Origin: Nocardia acididurans
GTDB lineage: Bacteria; Actinomycetota; Actinomycetes; Mycobacteriales; Mycobacteriaceae
Assembly: GCF_016741815.1 (NCBI RefSeq)
Contig: NZ_JAERRJ010000011.1
Span: forward strand, 62,001 to 126,000
DNA: 64,000 nucleotides
Reading direction: 5' to 3'
Part shown: in pieces, positions 43,679-52,444 of the stretch
How positions within the stretch are numbered: position 1 is the stretch's first letter
Layout: every line of letters starts with the position of its first letter
Position numbers and translations under genes: made by a program
Notes under the pieces: generated by a model
What the model saw: only the letters and a program-made list of their open reading frames with translations
What the model was told of the DNA's origin: nothing
The model's database searches: none

Positions 43679-44395
43679 TCAGCTGGTGGGCCGGTCCGAC
43701 AGGTCGGCCAGCGCCGCCAGCGGCTGATCGGGATTCAGTGTGAGACCGCGGGATTCGGCCGTCGCCGAGATGGCTCCCCAGGCGAAGGCGGTCAGCTGCT
43801 CGGTCAGTTCCTTGGCCGTGATCACCGGATTGTTGAGCCAGCGCAGCACGCCCAGCCCGATCGCGCCGAGCAGCGCGTCGGTGACGTATTCGGTGTGCTC
43901 GCCGTCCGCGCCGCGCAGGCGCAGGATGCCGGAGAGGAAGTCCGCGACCGTATCGGACAGTGGCCGCCCGTCCTCGATCAGCCGGGCCGCGCCGAAGGCC
44001 GTGATCACATGTGAGCTGACGATGAAGCGAAACAGGTTGGGCCGCTCGGCAACCAGATCGATATAGGCCGACAGCGCCGTGTGCACCGCCTCGCGCGCGG
44101 TGGCGGCGGGATCGAAATGCGGCGTCACCCGCTCCATGATCAGCTGCTGGACCCGGCCGCTCACCGCGGCCAGCAGTTCGACCTTGTCGCCGAAGAACCG
44201 GTACAGCTTGGGCCGCGGGATGCCCGCGGTCTTCACCACGTCGTCGATGGACAGTTCGGGCCCGTGCGTGTCGATGGCCCTGATCGTGGCCTCGATGAGC
44301 TCGGCCCGGACGGCCTCGCGATGCGAATGCCAGCGGTCGTAGCGGGCGTCACCCTTGTGGACGGCCGGGCGGTCGTTGGGCGGGTGCGAGGCCAT
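43679..44395 (-). CDS. TetR-family regulator of the PF10118/BVMO operon
   Basis: A 238-residue TetR regulator. Its HTH spans ~25-75 (REAVRAELIEATIRAIDTHG, SIDDVVKTAGIPRPKLYRFF) and the ligand domain is helical. It is divergent from the six-gene operon starting at 44519, with two short palindromes between, so it most likely represses that operon. It ends four bases from the secreted-protein gene, in convergent orientation. Confidence 0.87.
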   Translation of the reverse strand: MASHPPNDRPAVHKGDARYDRWHSHREAVRAELIEATIRAIDTHGPELSIDDVVKTAGIPRPKLYRFFGDKVELLAAVSGRVQQLIMERVTPHFDPAATAREAVHTALSAYIDLVAERPNLFRFIVSSHVITAFGAARLIEDGRPLSDTVADFLSGILRLRGADGEHTEYVTDALLGAIGLGVLRWLNNPVITAKELTEQLTAFAWGAISATAESRGLTLNPDQPLAALADLSDRPTS

Positions 44396-44440
44396 GCGGC
44401 CGATTGTAATTCGATCCGTTATGACCCACCCCCTTGCTCT

Positions 44441-44453
44441 GTGTCTGGGACAC
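44441..44453. promoter_or_regulatory. Short palindrome GTGTC-TGG-GACAC
   Basis: A perfect 5-3-5 inverted repeat in the 123-base spacer between the TetR gene and the PF10118 operon. Candidate operator half of a regulator site. Confidence 0.4.
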
Positions 44454-44480
44454 TCCTACACTAGCGGTACATCGAACAGC

Positions 44481-44495
44481 CAGTACTAGGTACTG
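44481..44495. promoter_or_regulatory. Palindrome CAGTAC-TAG-GTACTG upstream of the PF10118 operon
   Basis: A perfect 6-3-6 inverted repeat that ends 10 bases before the AAGGA ribosome-binding site of the first PF10118 gene. Its position over the probable transcription start suits a TetR repressor. Confidence 0.5.
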
Positions 44496-44518
44496 AGTGT
44501 TCCACAAGGATGGTCCCA

Positions 44519-45373
44519 ATGACAGTCACGACTTCCAGCTATCCCAAGGCGCGACGCATCAAATTCCGTGTCGAGCAACATGATTCGCGAGACAAGTACT
44601 TCGTGGACGGGGACATGGTGTTCAGTCACTTCGTCGCCGGCCTCTCCGGAGGCTTCCCGCCCGGGGAGGAATCCTTCATCCGCTCGGTGCGCCGCGTCGC
44701 CGACAAGGTCACCGATCCGCTGCTCAAGAAACGCGTCACCGGGTTCGTCGGCCAGGAGGCCATGCACGGCCAGGAACACCGGCGGCTCAACGACAAACTC
44801 GTCGACATGGGTTATCCCATCGAATGGCTCGACTCACCCGAGCAGCAGCAGCGCATGCTCGCTCTCGAGCAGCGACTGCCCGCCCTGGTGCACCTGGCCA
44901 TGACGGCGGCCGCCGAGCACTACACGGCGGTGCTCGCGCAGCGGGTGCTGACCAGCGACGAAATCCAGTCCATCCCAGCCGAACCCGAGTTCTGGAACCT
45001 GCTCAACTGGCACGCGCTGGAAGAGCTGGAGCACAAGTCGGTGGCCTTCGACGTCTTCCGCGCCGTCGGCGGCACCGAGGCCACCCGGATCGGCGTCATG
45101 CTGGCCATGTTCGCGCTCACCGTGCCGTTAACCTATGGCTCCCTGGCGGTTTCGCTCTGGCGCGATCCGCAGGCCCGGCGGCGGCCGCTGCGGGTGGCGC
45201 GCGAGGCGTACTCGCTGTTCCGCGGCCCCATCTTCCGTGGACTCATGCCGGAACTGGCCAAGTACATGCGGCCCGGCTTCCATCCTGACCACATCGACAC
45301 CGAGGCGCTGCTCGCGCACTGGCAGGACGAGCTCTTCGGCGAGAACGGCGTACTGGTCGATCACCTGAAGTAA
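44519..45373 (+). CDS. PF10118 protein with ferritin-like diiron signature, copy 1
   Basis: A 284-residue protein of the family labelled predicted metal-dependent hydrolase (PF10118). The residues fit a carboxylate-bridged diiron four-helix bundle better: Glu50/51 (PPGEESFIRSV), ExxH Glu80-His83 (FVGQEAMHGQEH), Glu133 (AAAEHYTAVLA) and ExxH Glu169-His172 (ALEELEHKSVAFD). One hydrophobic segment near 190-210 suggests membrane contact. The start is the second ATG, eight bases behind AAGGA; the first ATG abuts that site. It heads a six-gene operon with BVMO, SDR, 2Fe-2S reductase and esterase. I infer an oxygenase or desaturase role fed by that reductase; hydrolase activity is not excluded. Confidence 0.82.
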   Translation: MTVTTSSYPKARRIKFRVEQHDSRDKYFVDGDMVFSHFVAGLSGGFPPGEESFIRSVRRVADKVTDPLLKKRVTGFVGQEAMHGQEHRRLNDKLVDMGYPIEWLDSPEQQQRMLALEQRLPALVHLAMTAAAEHYTAVLAQRVLTSDEIQSIPAEPEFWNLLNWHALEELEHKSVAFDVFRAVGGTEATRIGVMLAMFALTVPLTYGSLAVSLWRDPQARRRPLRVAREAYSLFRGPIFRGLMPELAKYMRPGFHPDHIDTEALLAHWQDELFGENGVLVDHLK

Positions 45374-45410
45374 CACAACTCAATTCGAGTATTCGAGAAA
45401 GGACCGACCA

Positions 45411-46286
45411 ATGACGATCGGTCGGCAGGAAACCATGTCCCCCTATCCGAAGGTGCGGCGCATGCGATTCCGGTTCGGTGACCCCGAGCCGATGGCGCAC
45501 CACTTCGTCCAGGGCGATATTCCACTCACGCATCTCATCGCGGTGCTGTCCGGGGCGTTCCCGCCCGGCGAGGAATCGTTCATCCGCTCGGTGCGCAAAT
45601 TCTCCGGCGGCATCACCGATCCGGTGCTCAAGAAGCGGGTCGCCGGATTCATCGGCCAGGAGGCCGTGCACGGGCAACAGCATCGCAGGCTCAACGAACA
45701 GCTGATCGAGAACGGTTTTCCGCTGGTGCGGCTGTTCACCTTCGGGCCCGGCGCACTGCGCGAGAAGGCCGTGATCACGGTCGAGAACTTCGTGCCCAAA
45801 CAGGTGCACCTGGCCTTCACGGCCGCGGCCGAGCACTACACGGCCACCCTGGCCAAGCGGGTGCTGGGCACCGAGGAGATTCAAGCCATTCCGGGTGATC
45901 CGGAGGTATGGCATCTGCTCAACTGGCATGCGTTCGAGGAACTCGAACACAAGTCGGTGGCCTTCGACGTCTATCGCAACAGCGGCGCACCGGAATTCGT
46001 GCGCATCGGCGTGATGGCGGGGATGTACTACTTCACGATTCCGGCGGTGTCGGTCGGCGTGCTCGCCTCGATTCTGAGCGATCCGCGCAGCTGGCGGCCG
46101 TTCAAGGTGCTGCGGCAGTCCGTGGCGCTGGCCCGCGGTCCGATCGTGAAGGGGCTGCTCAAGGAAATGCGGCCGTATATGCGACCGGGCTTCCACCCCG
46201 ACGATATCGACACCGACGACCTGCTCGAGCAGTGGCGGCGTGAGCTGTTCGGCTCCGACGGCGAACTACTGGACCGCATCGGCTGA
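45411..46286 (+). CDS. PF10118 protein with ferritin-like diiron signature, copy 2
   Basis: A 291-residue paralogue of the preceding gene, with more than half of residues shared by eye. All candidate iron ligands are kept: Glu54/55 (PPGEESFIRSV), Glu84-His87 (FIGQEAVHGQQH), Glu141 (AAAEHYTATLA) and Glu177-His180 (AFEELEHKSVAFD). A hydrophobic segment follows near 200-220. The ATG follows GAAAGGA, 37 bases after copy 1. The tandem copies suggest a two-subunit enzyme or two enzymes with different substrates. Confidence 0.82.
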   Translation: MTIGRQETMSPYPKVRRMRFRFGDPEPMAHHFVQGDIPLTHLIAVLSGAFPPGEESFIRSVRKFSGGITDPVLKKRVAGFIGQEAVHGQQHRRLNEQLIENGFPLVRLFTFGPGALREKAVITVENFVPKQVHLAFTAAAEHYTATLAKRVLGTEEIQAIPGDPEVWHLLNWHAFEELEHKSVAFDVYRNSGAPEFVRIGVMAGMYYFTIPAVSVGVLASILSDPRSWRPFKVLRQSVALARGPIVKGLLKEMRPYMRPGFHPDDIDTDDLLEQWRRELFGSDGELLDRIG

Positions 46287-46300
46287 TTCGGGAATCACAC

Positions 46301-47872
46301 ATGAACAATGTCTTGGACGGGCGGGGTGCGCCGGCCGAGGCCCGCCCCGATCACGAGGTCATCGTGATCGGGGCCGGGTTCGGCGGCATCGGCACCGGAA
46401 TCGCCCTACAGCGCAAAGGTATTCACGACTTCCTCATCGTCGACAAATGGGATCGGGTGGGCGGCACCTGGCATGCCAACACCTATCCCGGTGTGGCGGT
46501 CGACATCCCGTCGTTCATCTACAGCTTCTCCTACGAGCAGCGCGGGGACTGGTCGCGGGTGTTCGCGCCCGGGGCCGAACTGCGCGACTACGCGGAGAGC
46601 ATGGTCGACAAGTACGGGCTGCGCCCGCGGCTGCGGTTGAACACCACCATCATCGGCGCCGAATTCGACGAGCGGAACAGCCTGTGGCGCTTGCGGACCG
46701 ACGGCGGACAAGAGATGACCGGGCGGTACGTGGTGCTGGCCATCGGCGGGCTGGAGCGGCCCAAAATGCCCGCTATCGAGGGCCTGCAGAACTTCGGCGG
46801 CACGCTCGTGCACACCGCCATGTGGGATCACGATGTGGCGCTGCGCGGTCAGCGGGTGGCGGTGATCGGCACGGGCGCCACGGCGCTCCAGCTGATTCCG
46901 GCGATCGTCGAGGAGACCGCGCATCTCACGGTCTTCCAGCGCACGCCCATCTGGGTGTTCCCGAAGAACGACGCCGAAATCGGGTGGCTCGGACGGCAGA
47001 TCCTGGGGCGCAAGCGGATTCGCTCCGCACTGCGGCTGGTCGGCAATATCGGCACCGAAATGGCCATGAGCGGCATGGTGGCCGGTCCCGCCTGGCTCAC
47101 CAGCGCGGGCCGCACACTCGCCGAGGTGCCGGTGCGGCGCTGGATGCGCGCCCAGGTGCACGATCCGGAACTGCGGGACAAGCTCACGCCCCGTTACGGA
47201 TTGGGCTGCAAGCGGCCGTCCATGTCCAACGACTACCTGAAGACGTTCAACCGCACGGACGTCAGCCTGGTCACCGAATCCATCGACCGCGTCACCGAAC
47301 ACGGTGTGGTCACCGCGGACGGGCACGAGCATCGCATCGACGTGCTCATCTGCGCGACCGGATTCAAGCTGTGGGACAAGGGCGCGATCCCGCCCTTCCC
47401 GGTGCGCGGGCGCGGCGGCCTCGACCTGGAGACCTTCTGGGACGAGCAGCGGTATCAGGCGTACCAGGGTGTTTCGGTGCCCGGGTTCCCCAATGCCTTC
47501 ACCATCACCGGCCCGTACGGGTTCGTGCTCGGCTCCTACATCTGGATGATCGAGGCCACCGCCGCGCATCTGAGCCGGGCCATCGCGGAGTCGAAACGGC
47601 GTGGCGCCACCGAGATCGAGATCCGGCAGGAGGTGCACGAGGAGTACTTCCGCAAGTGCCTGGCGCGACAGGAGAAGAACTTCCTGTTCACCCCGGTGTG
47701 CGAGGGCTCCAACACCTACTACATCGACAATCACGGGGATTCCCCGTTCCGGCCGTCCACACACGGCGAGATGTACTGGCAGAACCGGCATTTCGATCTC
47801 GACGTGTACCGCTACACCCAGGGCGCTCCGGTGCCCGCGCAGCCGGTGGTCTACTCCGAGGAGTCGTCGTGA
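46301..47872 (+). CDS. Baeyer-Villiger / flavin-containing monooxygenase
   Basis: A 523-residue FAD/NADPH monooxygenase. Motifs: FAD site VIVIGAGFGGIGTGIALQRK (24-43), the BVMO fingerprint FGGTLVHTAMWDHD (~165-178), and NADPH site RVAVIGTGATALQLIPAIVE. It starts 14 bases after the second PF10118 gene and overlaps the SDR start as GTGA. In this operon the obvious job is to turn a ketone made by the SDR into an ester. Confidence 0.93.
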   Translation: MNNVLDGRGAPAEARPDHEVIVIGAGFGGIGTGIALQRKGIHDFLIVDKWDRVGGTWHANTYPGVAVDIPSFIYSFSYEQRGDWSRVFAPGAELRDYAESMVDKYGLRPRLRLNTTIIGAEFDERNSLWRLRTDGGQEMTGRYVVLAIGGLERPKMPAIEGLQNFGGTLVHTAMWDHDVALRGQRVAVIGTGATALQLIPAIVEETAHLTVFQRTPIWVFPKNDAEIGWLGRQILGRKRIRSALRLVGNIGTEMAMSGMVAGPAWLTSAGRTLAEVPVRRWMRAQVHDPELRDKLTPRYGLGCKRPSMSNDYLKTFNRTDVSLVTESIDRVTEHGVVTADGHEHRIDVLICATGFKLWDKGAIPPFPVRGRGGLDLETFWDEQRYQAYQGVSVPGFPNAFTITGPYGFVLGSYIWMIEATAAHLSRAIAESKRRGATEIEIRQEVHEEYFRKCLARQEKNFLFTPVCEGSNTYYIDNHGDSPFRPSTHGEMYWQNRHFDLDVYRYTQGAPVPAQPVVYSEESS

Positions 47873-48762
47873 AACTCAACACCCTCGAACCCCGGCTCGT
47901 GGTGGTCACCGGGGCGGGCAGCGGGATCGGGCGGGCGGTGGCGCTGCGGTACGCCCGCGGCGGGGCCGAGGTCGTGGTCTCCGATATCGACAAGGATGCC
48001 GCACTGGCCACGGTCGCCATCATCCAGGCGGCCGGAAAACGCGCGGTGGCACTGCAGTTGGATGTCACCGATCCGCGCGCCTGGGCCGCCTTCGCCCGGG
48101 ACGTGCACGCCGACCACGGCGTGCCGGACGTGCTGGTCAACAATGCCGGGATCCTGGTCAGCGGCTCCTTCCTGGACCTGGAACCCGAGGACTGGGATCG
48201 GCAGCTGAGCGTCAACCTCATGGGTGTCGTGCACGGCTGCCGGGTCTTCGGGCGGCAGATGATCGACGAGGGCAGACGCGGGCACATCGTGAACATCGCC
48301 TCGGCGGCCGCCTTCACGCCGACACCGGTCATGTCGGCGTATTCGGTGTCCAAGGCGGGCGTCAAGATGCTCACCGAATGCCTGCGGCTGGAGCTCGCGC
48401 CGAAAGGGGTCGGTGTCAGCGCGGTCTGTCCCGGCGTGATCAACACGAATATCGGTGAGCACGCCATCACCGTGGGCGTGGATCCGGCGCTGGTGGAGCG
48501 CGGCAAGCAGATCGCCGCGCAATTGCAGGAACTGGCCGCGCAACTGCCGTTCTCGCCCATGAGCCCGGATCTGGTGGCGCGGGCCGTGGTGCGGGCCGTG
48601 CGCTACGACCTGGCGGTGGTGCCGGTGCGCACCGAAGCCTGGCTGGGCTACTTCCTGCTCCGGCTCGCCCCGGGCGTGAATCGCCGCATGACACAACCCT
48701 TCTCGATGGATCGCATCCAGTCGGCCGGAGCCTGGCTCGCCGGCAGGGGAGGAACTGCATGA
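47869..48762 (+). CDS. Short-chain dehydrogenase/reductase
   Basis: A 297-residue NAD(P)-dependent SDR. It has the cofactor motif VTGAGSGIGRAVALRYARGG (13-32), VLVNNAGILVSG (~87-98), the catalytic Ser in IVNIASAAAF and YSVSK for Tyr/Lys (~155-160). An extended C-terminal tail (YFLLRLAPGVNRRMTQPFSM) may contact membrane. The GTG start overlaps the BVMO stop (GTGA) behind GAGGAG, and its stop overlaps the reductase start (ATGA). It probably interconverts a secondary alcohol and ketone. Confidence 0.92.
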   Translation: MKLNTLEPRLVVVTGAGSGIGRAVALRYARGGAEVVVSDIDKDAALATVAIIQAAGKRAVALQLDVTDPRAWAAFARDVHADHGVPDVLVNNAGILVSGSFLDLEPEDWDRQLSVNLMGVVHGCRVFGRQMIDEGRRGHIVNIASAAAFTPTPVMSAYSVSKAGVKMLTECLRLELAPKGVGVSAVCPGVINTNIGEHAITVGVDPALVERGKQIAAQLQELAAQLPFSPMSPDLVARAVVRAVRYDLAVVPVRTEAWLGYFLLRLAPGVNRRMTQPFSMDRIQSAGAWLAGRGGTA

Positions 48763-49817
48763 CCCGCGTCCACCAGATCAAGGTGCGCGAAGTAGTCAGC
48801 GAGACCGCCGAGGCGGTCTCGCTGATCTTCGATATTCCCAGCGATCTGACCAGAAGATTCCAGTACTCCCCGGGTCAATTCCTGACCCTCCAGATACCCA
48901 GCGATCGCACCGGGTCGGTGGCGCGCTGCTACTCCCTGTCCAGCAGTCCGCACTGCGACGACCGCCCGACGGTGACGGTGAAACGCACACCGGGCGGCTA
49001 TGCCTCCCACTGGATCTGCGACAACCTGACACCCGGCTCCCTCGTCACCGTCCTGGAACCGGCCGGAAACTTCGTCCCCCGCAACTGGAATCGCGACTTC
49101 GTGCTGTTCGCGGCGGGCAGCGGCATCACCCCGGTCATCTCGATCCTGAAATCGGCCCTCGCCACCGGGCGCGGCAAAGTAGCCCTGTTCTACGCGAACC
49201 GGGACCGCGACTCCATCATCTTCGCCCGCCGACTCCAGGACCTGTTCCGCGCATACCCACGCCGCCTGACGGTTACGCACTGGCTCGAATCCGAGCGCGG
49301 CCTCCCGACCCCGCGCGGTATCGCGGGCTGGGCGAAGCCCCACCGCCACCACGATGTATACCTCTGCGGTCCACAGGGTTTCGCCACCACCGTCAAACAT
49401 GGCCTGGCGCACCTGCGAATCCCGGAGCGCGCCATCCACCAGGAGGAGTACCGCTCCCTGACCGACAACCCCTTCGAACACCACACACCGGCTCTCGCGG
49501 TCCTCGCGACGGTCGCGGAGCCCATACAACCGTCGCTCACCACCGCCACCGTCACCGTCGACCTGGACGGCGAAACCCACCGCCTCCCGTGGCCCCGCAC
49601 CGAGAAACTCCTCGACGTCCTGCTGGCCCACGGCCTGGACGCCCCCTACGTCTGCCGCGAATCCGCCTGCGGCACCTGCGTCTGCGCCGTGAAATCCGGT
49701 CGCACCCGCATGCTCATGAATGAAGCGCTCATCGACGAGGAACTCTCCCAGGGGCTGACCCTGGCCTGCCAAACCCTCCCCGAATCCGACGACGTCCACG
49801 TCTCCTTCGACCAGTAG
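48759..49817 (+). CDS. Ferredoxin-NAD(P) reductase with C-terminal 2Fe-2S domain (KshB/class IA type)
   Basis: Delivers electrons from NAD(P)H to an oxygenase. The 352-residue protein has an FAD domain with RCYSLSSSP (~51-59), an NAD domain with FVLFAAGSGITPVISILKSA (~111-130), and a plant-type 2Fe-2S domain with CRESACGTCVCAV (Cys-x4-Cys-x2-Cys, ~295-307) and a distal ACQTLP. It resembles KshB and HsaB-type reductases. No Rieske oxygenase is encoded nearby, so the likely partners are the two diiron PF10118 proteins of the same operon. Confidence 0.93.
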   Translation: MTRVHQIKVREVVSETAEAVSLIFDIPSDLTRRFQYSPGQFLTLQIPSDRTGSVARCYSLSSSPHCDDRPTVTVKRTPGGYASHWICDNLTPGSLVTVLEPAGNFVPRNWNRDFVLFAAGSGITPVISILKSALATGRGKVALFYANRDRDSIIFARRLQDLFRAYPRRLTVTHWLESERGLPTPRGIAGWAKPHRHHDVYLCGPQGFATTVKHGLAHLRIPERAIHQEEYRSLTDNPFEHHTPALAVLATVAEPIQPSLTTATVTVDLDGETHRLPWPRTEKLLDVLLAHGLDAPYVCRESACGTCVCAVKSGRTRMLMNEALIDEELSQGLTLACQTLPESDDVHVSFDQ

Positions 49818-49829
49818 GTGGTTCTCGTA

Positions 49830-51041
49830 ATGTCCGCTCTCCCCTCCGGAATCAACGGTTACGCCGACCCCCGCTTCGCTCCCGCCGCACGTGCCTTCCG
49901 CCGCCTGTTCGCCCGCTACCTGCGCACCGGTGGCGCGCTCTCGGTCTACCTGCGCGGCGAACAGGTGGTGCACATCTGGACCGGCACCGCCGACGCCGCA
50001 GGAGAGATCCCCTGGACCGCCGACACCGCCGCCCTCACCTTCTCCACCACCAAGGGCATCACCTCCCTGGTCATCCACCGCCTCGCCGACCGCGGCCTAC
50101 TCGACTACGACACCCCGGTCGCCGAATACTGGCCCGAATTCGCCACCGGCGGAAAGCATTCCCTCACCGTTCGTGATCTGCTGGCCCACCGCTCCGGCCT
50201 CGCCGACCTCCGCCGCCTGCTGTCCGCCCCCGCCGACATCCTCGATCACGAACTCATGGAATACCGCCTCGCCGCCGCCACCCCCGACTGGACCCGCGGC
50301 CTGCCCATCTACCACGCGGCCACCTTCGGCTGGCTCCTCGGCGGTCTGGCCCGCGCCGTCACCGGCGAAACCATGTCCACCCTCTACCGGACCGAACTCG
50401 CAGGCCCCCTGGGTCTTTCGGGCCTGTACCTCGGCCATCCGGGTCCGGACGCACCGGTGGCCGAGCTGGTCGGATCCAACCTCTCCTTCACCGGCACCCG
50501 CCTGGGCGCACCTCTCACGGCCGCCGTCGCCCGAGTCCCCGTCCTGGGCAAAGCGGTGACCGCCATCCACGTCAGCGGCGTCCAGGACATTCTCATGGGC
50601 CCCGACCCCCGCATCCTCTACTCCGAAAACGGCGCAGCCACAGGCATCTTCACCGCGGACGCCATCGCCCGCAGCTATTCCGTCCTGGCGAACGAGGGAG
50701 CCCACGACGGAATCCGGCTCCTGACCCCCGAATCAGCCAGGGCCCTCAACCGTTTCACCCGCACGAGCCCCGACCCCCACCGCTTCACCCCCTGGCACCT
50801 CGGCTACCACTACTTCCCCACCCGCGGCGCTCCCCACGCTTTCGGCCACATGGGCATGGGCGGCTCCGGCGGCTGGGCCGACCCCGACTCCGGCCTCGCG
50901 GTCGGCTTCGTGCACAACCGCATGGCCCTGGCCTACCTCCCCGTCGACATGTCCCTGCTGTCGTTGCTGCTTCCCTCGATCGCCGGGAGCGCGGCCTTGA
51001 TGCGGGGTGCTACCGAGGCGTGGAAGGCTTCGGCGGTCTGA
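49830..51041 (+). CDS. Serine hydrolase / esterase (beta-lactamase class C fold, LipE/EstB-like)
   Basis: A 403-residue hydrolase with the SxxK nucleophile motif in FSTTKGITSLVIHRLADRG (~72-90), a class-C-type YHA in place of YxN (IYHAATFGWLLGGLARAVTG), and a late HMGMGGSGGWADP segment in the KTG position. Such proteins are mostly esterases. No signal peptide is seen. The ATG follows AGGTGG, 12 bases after the reductase stop, so it closes the operon and could split the ester made by the BVMO. Its last 109 bases overlap the end of the convergent MFS gene. Confidence 0.88.
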   Translation: MSALPSGINGYADPRFAPAARAFRRLFARYLRTGGALSVYLRGEQVVHIWTGTADAAGEIPWTADTAALTFSTTKGITSLVIHRLADRGLLDYDTPVAEYWPEFATGGKHSLTVRDLLAHRSGLADLRRLLSAPADILDHELMEYRLAAATPDWTRGLPIYHAATFGWLLGGLARAVTGETMSTLYRTELAGPLGLSGLYLGHPGPDAPVAELVGSNLSFTGTRLGAPLTAAVARVPVLGKAVTAIHVSGVQDILMGPDPRILYSENGAATGIFTADAIARSYSVLANEGAHDGIRLLTPESARALNRFTRTSPDPHRFTPWHLGYHYFPTRGAPHAFGHMGMGGSGGWADPDSGLAVGFVHNRMALAYLPVDMSLLSLLLPSIAGSAALMRGATEAWKASAV

Positions 51042-52201
51042 GGGACGAGGGCGGCGGCGATGATGGCGAGGAGGGGTCCTACTGCCATGAGCTCGAAAGC
51101 TCTTGTGTAGGAAGCGTGGTCGGTGATGGCGCCGAAGGCGAGGGGGCTGAGGACGCCGGCCAGCTGGCCGCCGAAGAGGATGATGCCGGAGGCTGCGCCT
51201 ATGTAGGTGGTGGGGAGGGCTCGGAGGGGGACGGAGAAGGCGGGCATGAGGGTGAGGCCGGCTATGAAAGTCATTGTGGTGCCCAGGATTACGAAGAGGG
51301 GGAAGGCGTCGACGCGGGGGAGGGCGAAGAGGAGGACGGCGGTGGCGGCCATGGAGGGGATGACGATGATGCGGGGGTGGCCGCCGAGGCGGTCGGAGAG
51401 GCGGGCGCCGAGGACTACGCCGACGGCGGCGGCGAGGGTGGAGGGGGCGGCGGCTACGGCGACCATGGCTACCGTGATGCCGCGTTCCTCCTGCAGGAAG
51501 GTGGGGGTCCAGGCGGTCACGCCCCAGATCAGGGCGTCGTAGCCGAAGAAGATGACGGCGAAACCGAGGAGGGCGGGGGAGCGGAGGACGGCTCGGCGTT
51601 CGGCGGCGGGTGGGGCGTCGGCGACCTGGATTTCGGGCTGGGGGAGGGGGTCGGGCATCCAGCGTTTCCAGGCCAGGATCACCGCTACGCCGAGGATCGA
51701 GATGACGGCGAACATGATTCGCCAGCCGACGGTGGGGATGAGGATCCCGGCGATGACGGCTGCCAGGAGTATGCCGACGGCATTGGAGGCATTGGTCCAG
51801 CCGGTGGCCGTGGTGCGGTGTTCGGGGTGGCTGCGCTCGGCGAGGGCCTTGATGGCGGCGGCCGGGAAAACCCCCTGGACCAGGCCGAACAGGAAGCGCA
51901 TGGCCAGCATGACGGTGAACGACCAGGCGATGGCGGTGAGTCCGGTGAAGATCGACCAAGCGAACAGGCCGATGACCGCCATCCGCATGGCGCCGTAGCG
52001 GTCGGCGAGCAGACCGGCCGGTAGTTGCACCGCGGCGTACGCCACGAAGAAGGTCGAGATGAGCAGGCCCTGCTGGGTGTGGTCGAGGTGCAGATCCTCG
52101 CCGATCCGGGACAGCGCGAAATTGATGACGGTCCGGTCGATGTAGTCCACGACCCACGCCGCGAACAGCAGCATGACGGTGATGCGAGTGGTTCGTGGCA
52201 T
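50933..52201 (-). CDS. MFS transporter, anion:cation symporter (ACS) type
   Basis: A 422-residue, 12-helix major facilitator. Motifs: LLFAAWVVDYIDRTVINFAL (11-30), motif A LPAGLLADRYGAMRMAVIGL, RFLFGLVQGVFPAAAIKALA, all typical of the ACS family (hexuronate, phthalate and other organic acids). The ATG at 52201 follows AGGGGCAGCGG; a longer frame adds 147 unrelated residues. It is divergent from the ThDP-enzyme operon across a 276-base spacer, so it may import that pathway's acid substrate or move its product. Its 3' end overlaps the convergent esterase gene. Confidence 0.9.
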   Translation of the reverse strand: MPRTTRITVMLLFAAWVVDYIDRTVINFALSRIGEDLHLDHTQQGLLISTFFVAYAAVQLPAGLLADRYGAMRMAVIGLFAWSIFTGLTAIAWSFTVMLAMRFLFGLVQGVFPAAAIKALAERSHPEHRTTATGWTNASNAVGILLAAVIAGILIPTVGWRIMFAVISILGVAVILAWKRWMPDPLPQPEIQVADAPPAAERRAVLRSPALLGFAVIFFGYDALIWGVTAWTPTFLQEERGITVAMVAVAAAPSTLAAAVGVVLGARLSDRLGGHPRIIVIPSMAATAVLLFALPRVDAFPLFVILGTTMTFIAGLTLMPAFSVPLRALPTTYIGAASGIILFGGQLAGVLSPLAFGAITDHASYTRAFELMAVGPLLAIIAAALVPQTAEAFHASVAPRIKAALPAIEGSSNDSRDMSTGR

Positions 52202-52388
52202 CCGCTGCCCCTTCACAACGAAGGGCGTGGCGGACTGCCACACCCCGCTTTCGAGGATATGGCGAACCGGCCGGTCCCGCGGGCCGCGATCGTGCCCCTG
52301 ATCTTGTGGGCATAATCCGGCTACGCTGTCCTGGACGCCGGTGTCTGAAAACTGAAACACGTTGCAGACCAGCATCTTTGAGGCAAAC

Positions 52389-52404
52389 GTGTGACCTGAG
52401 ACAC
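52389..52404. promoter_or_regulatory. GTGT-n8-ACAC element in the MFS / ThDP-enzyme divergent spacer
   Basis: GTGT and ACAC arms flank eight bases; a looser GTGT-n12-ACAC copy lies about 35 bases to the left. Together with the palindrome at 52445 they suggest regulator binding in this spacer. Arms are short, so chance is possible. Confidence 0.3.
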
Positions 52405-52444
52405 ATTGTCCGGGACTGTCCCATCCAGTTACGTTGTGTCCGAT

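Noticed and set aside
46240..48762. An 840-codon open frame spanning the BVMO and SDR genes, seeming to be a fusion
   Set aside because: Only its last ~297 codons (from the GTG at 47869) encode a protein family, the SDR. The earlier part is an Arg-rich out-of-frame shadow of the BVMO gene.
51020..52024. A 334-codon Gly/Glu/Asp-rich plus-strand frame
   Set aside because: It is the antisense of the MFS transporter; the odd composition comes from the complement of Ala/Leu/Pro codons.
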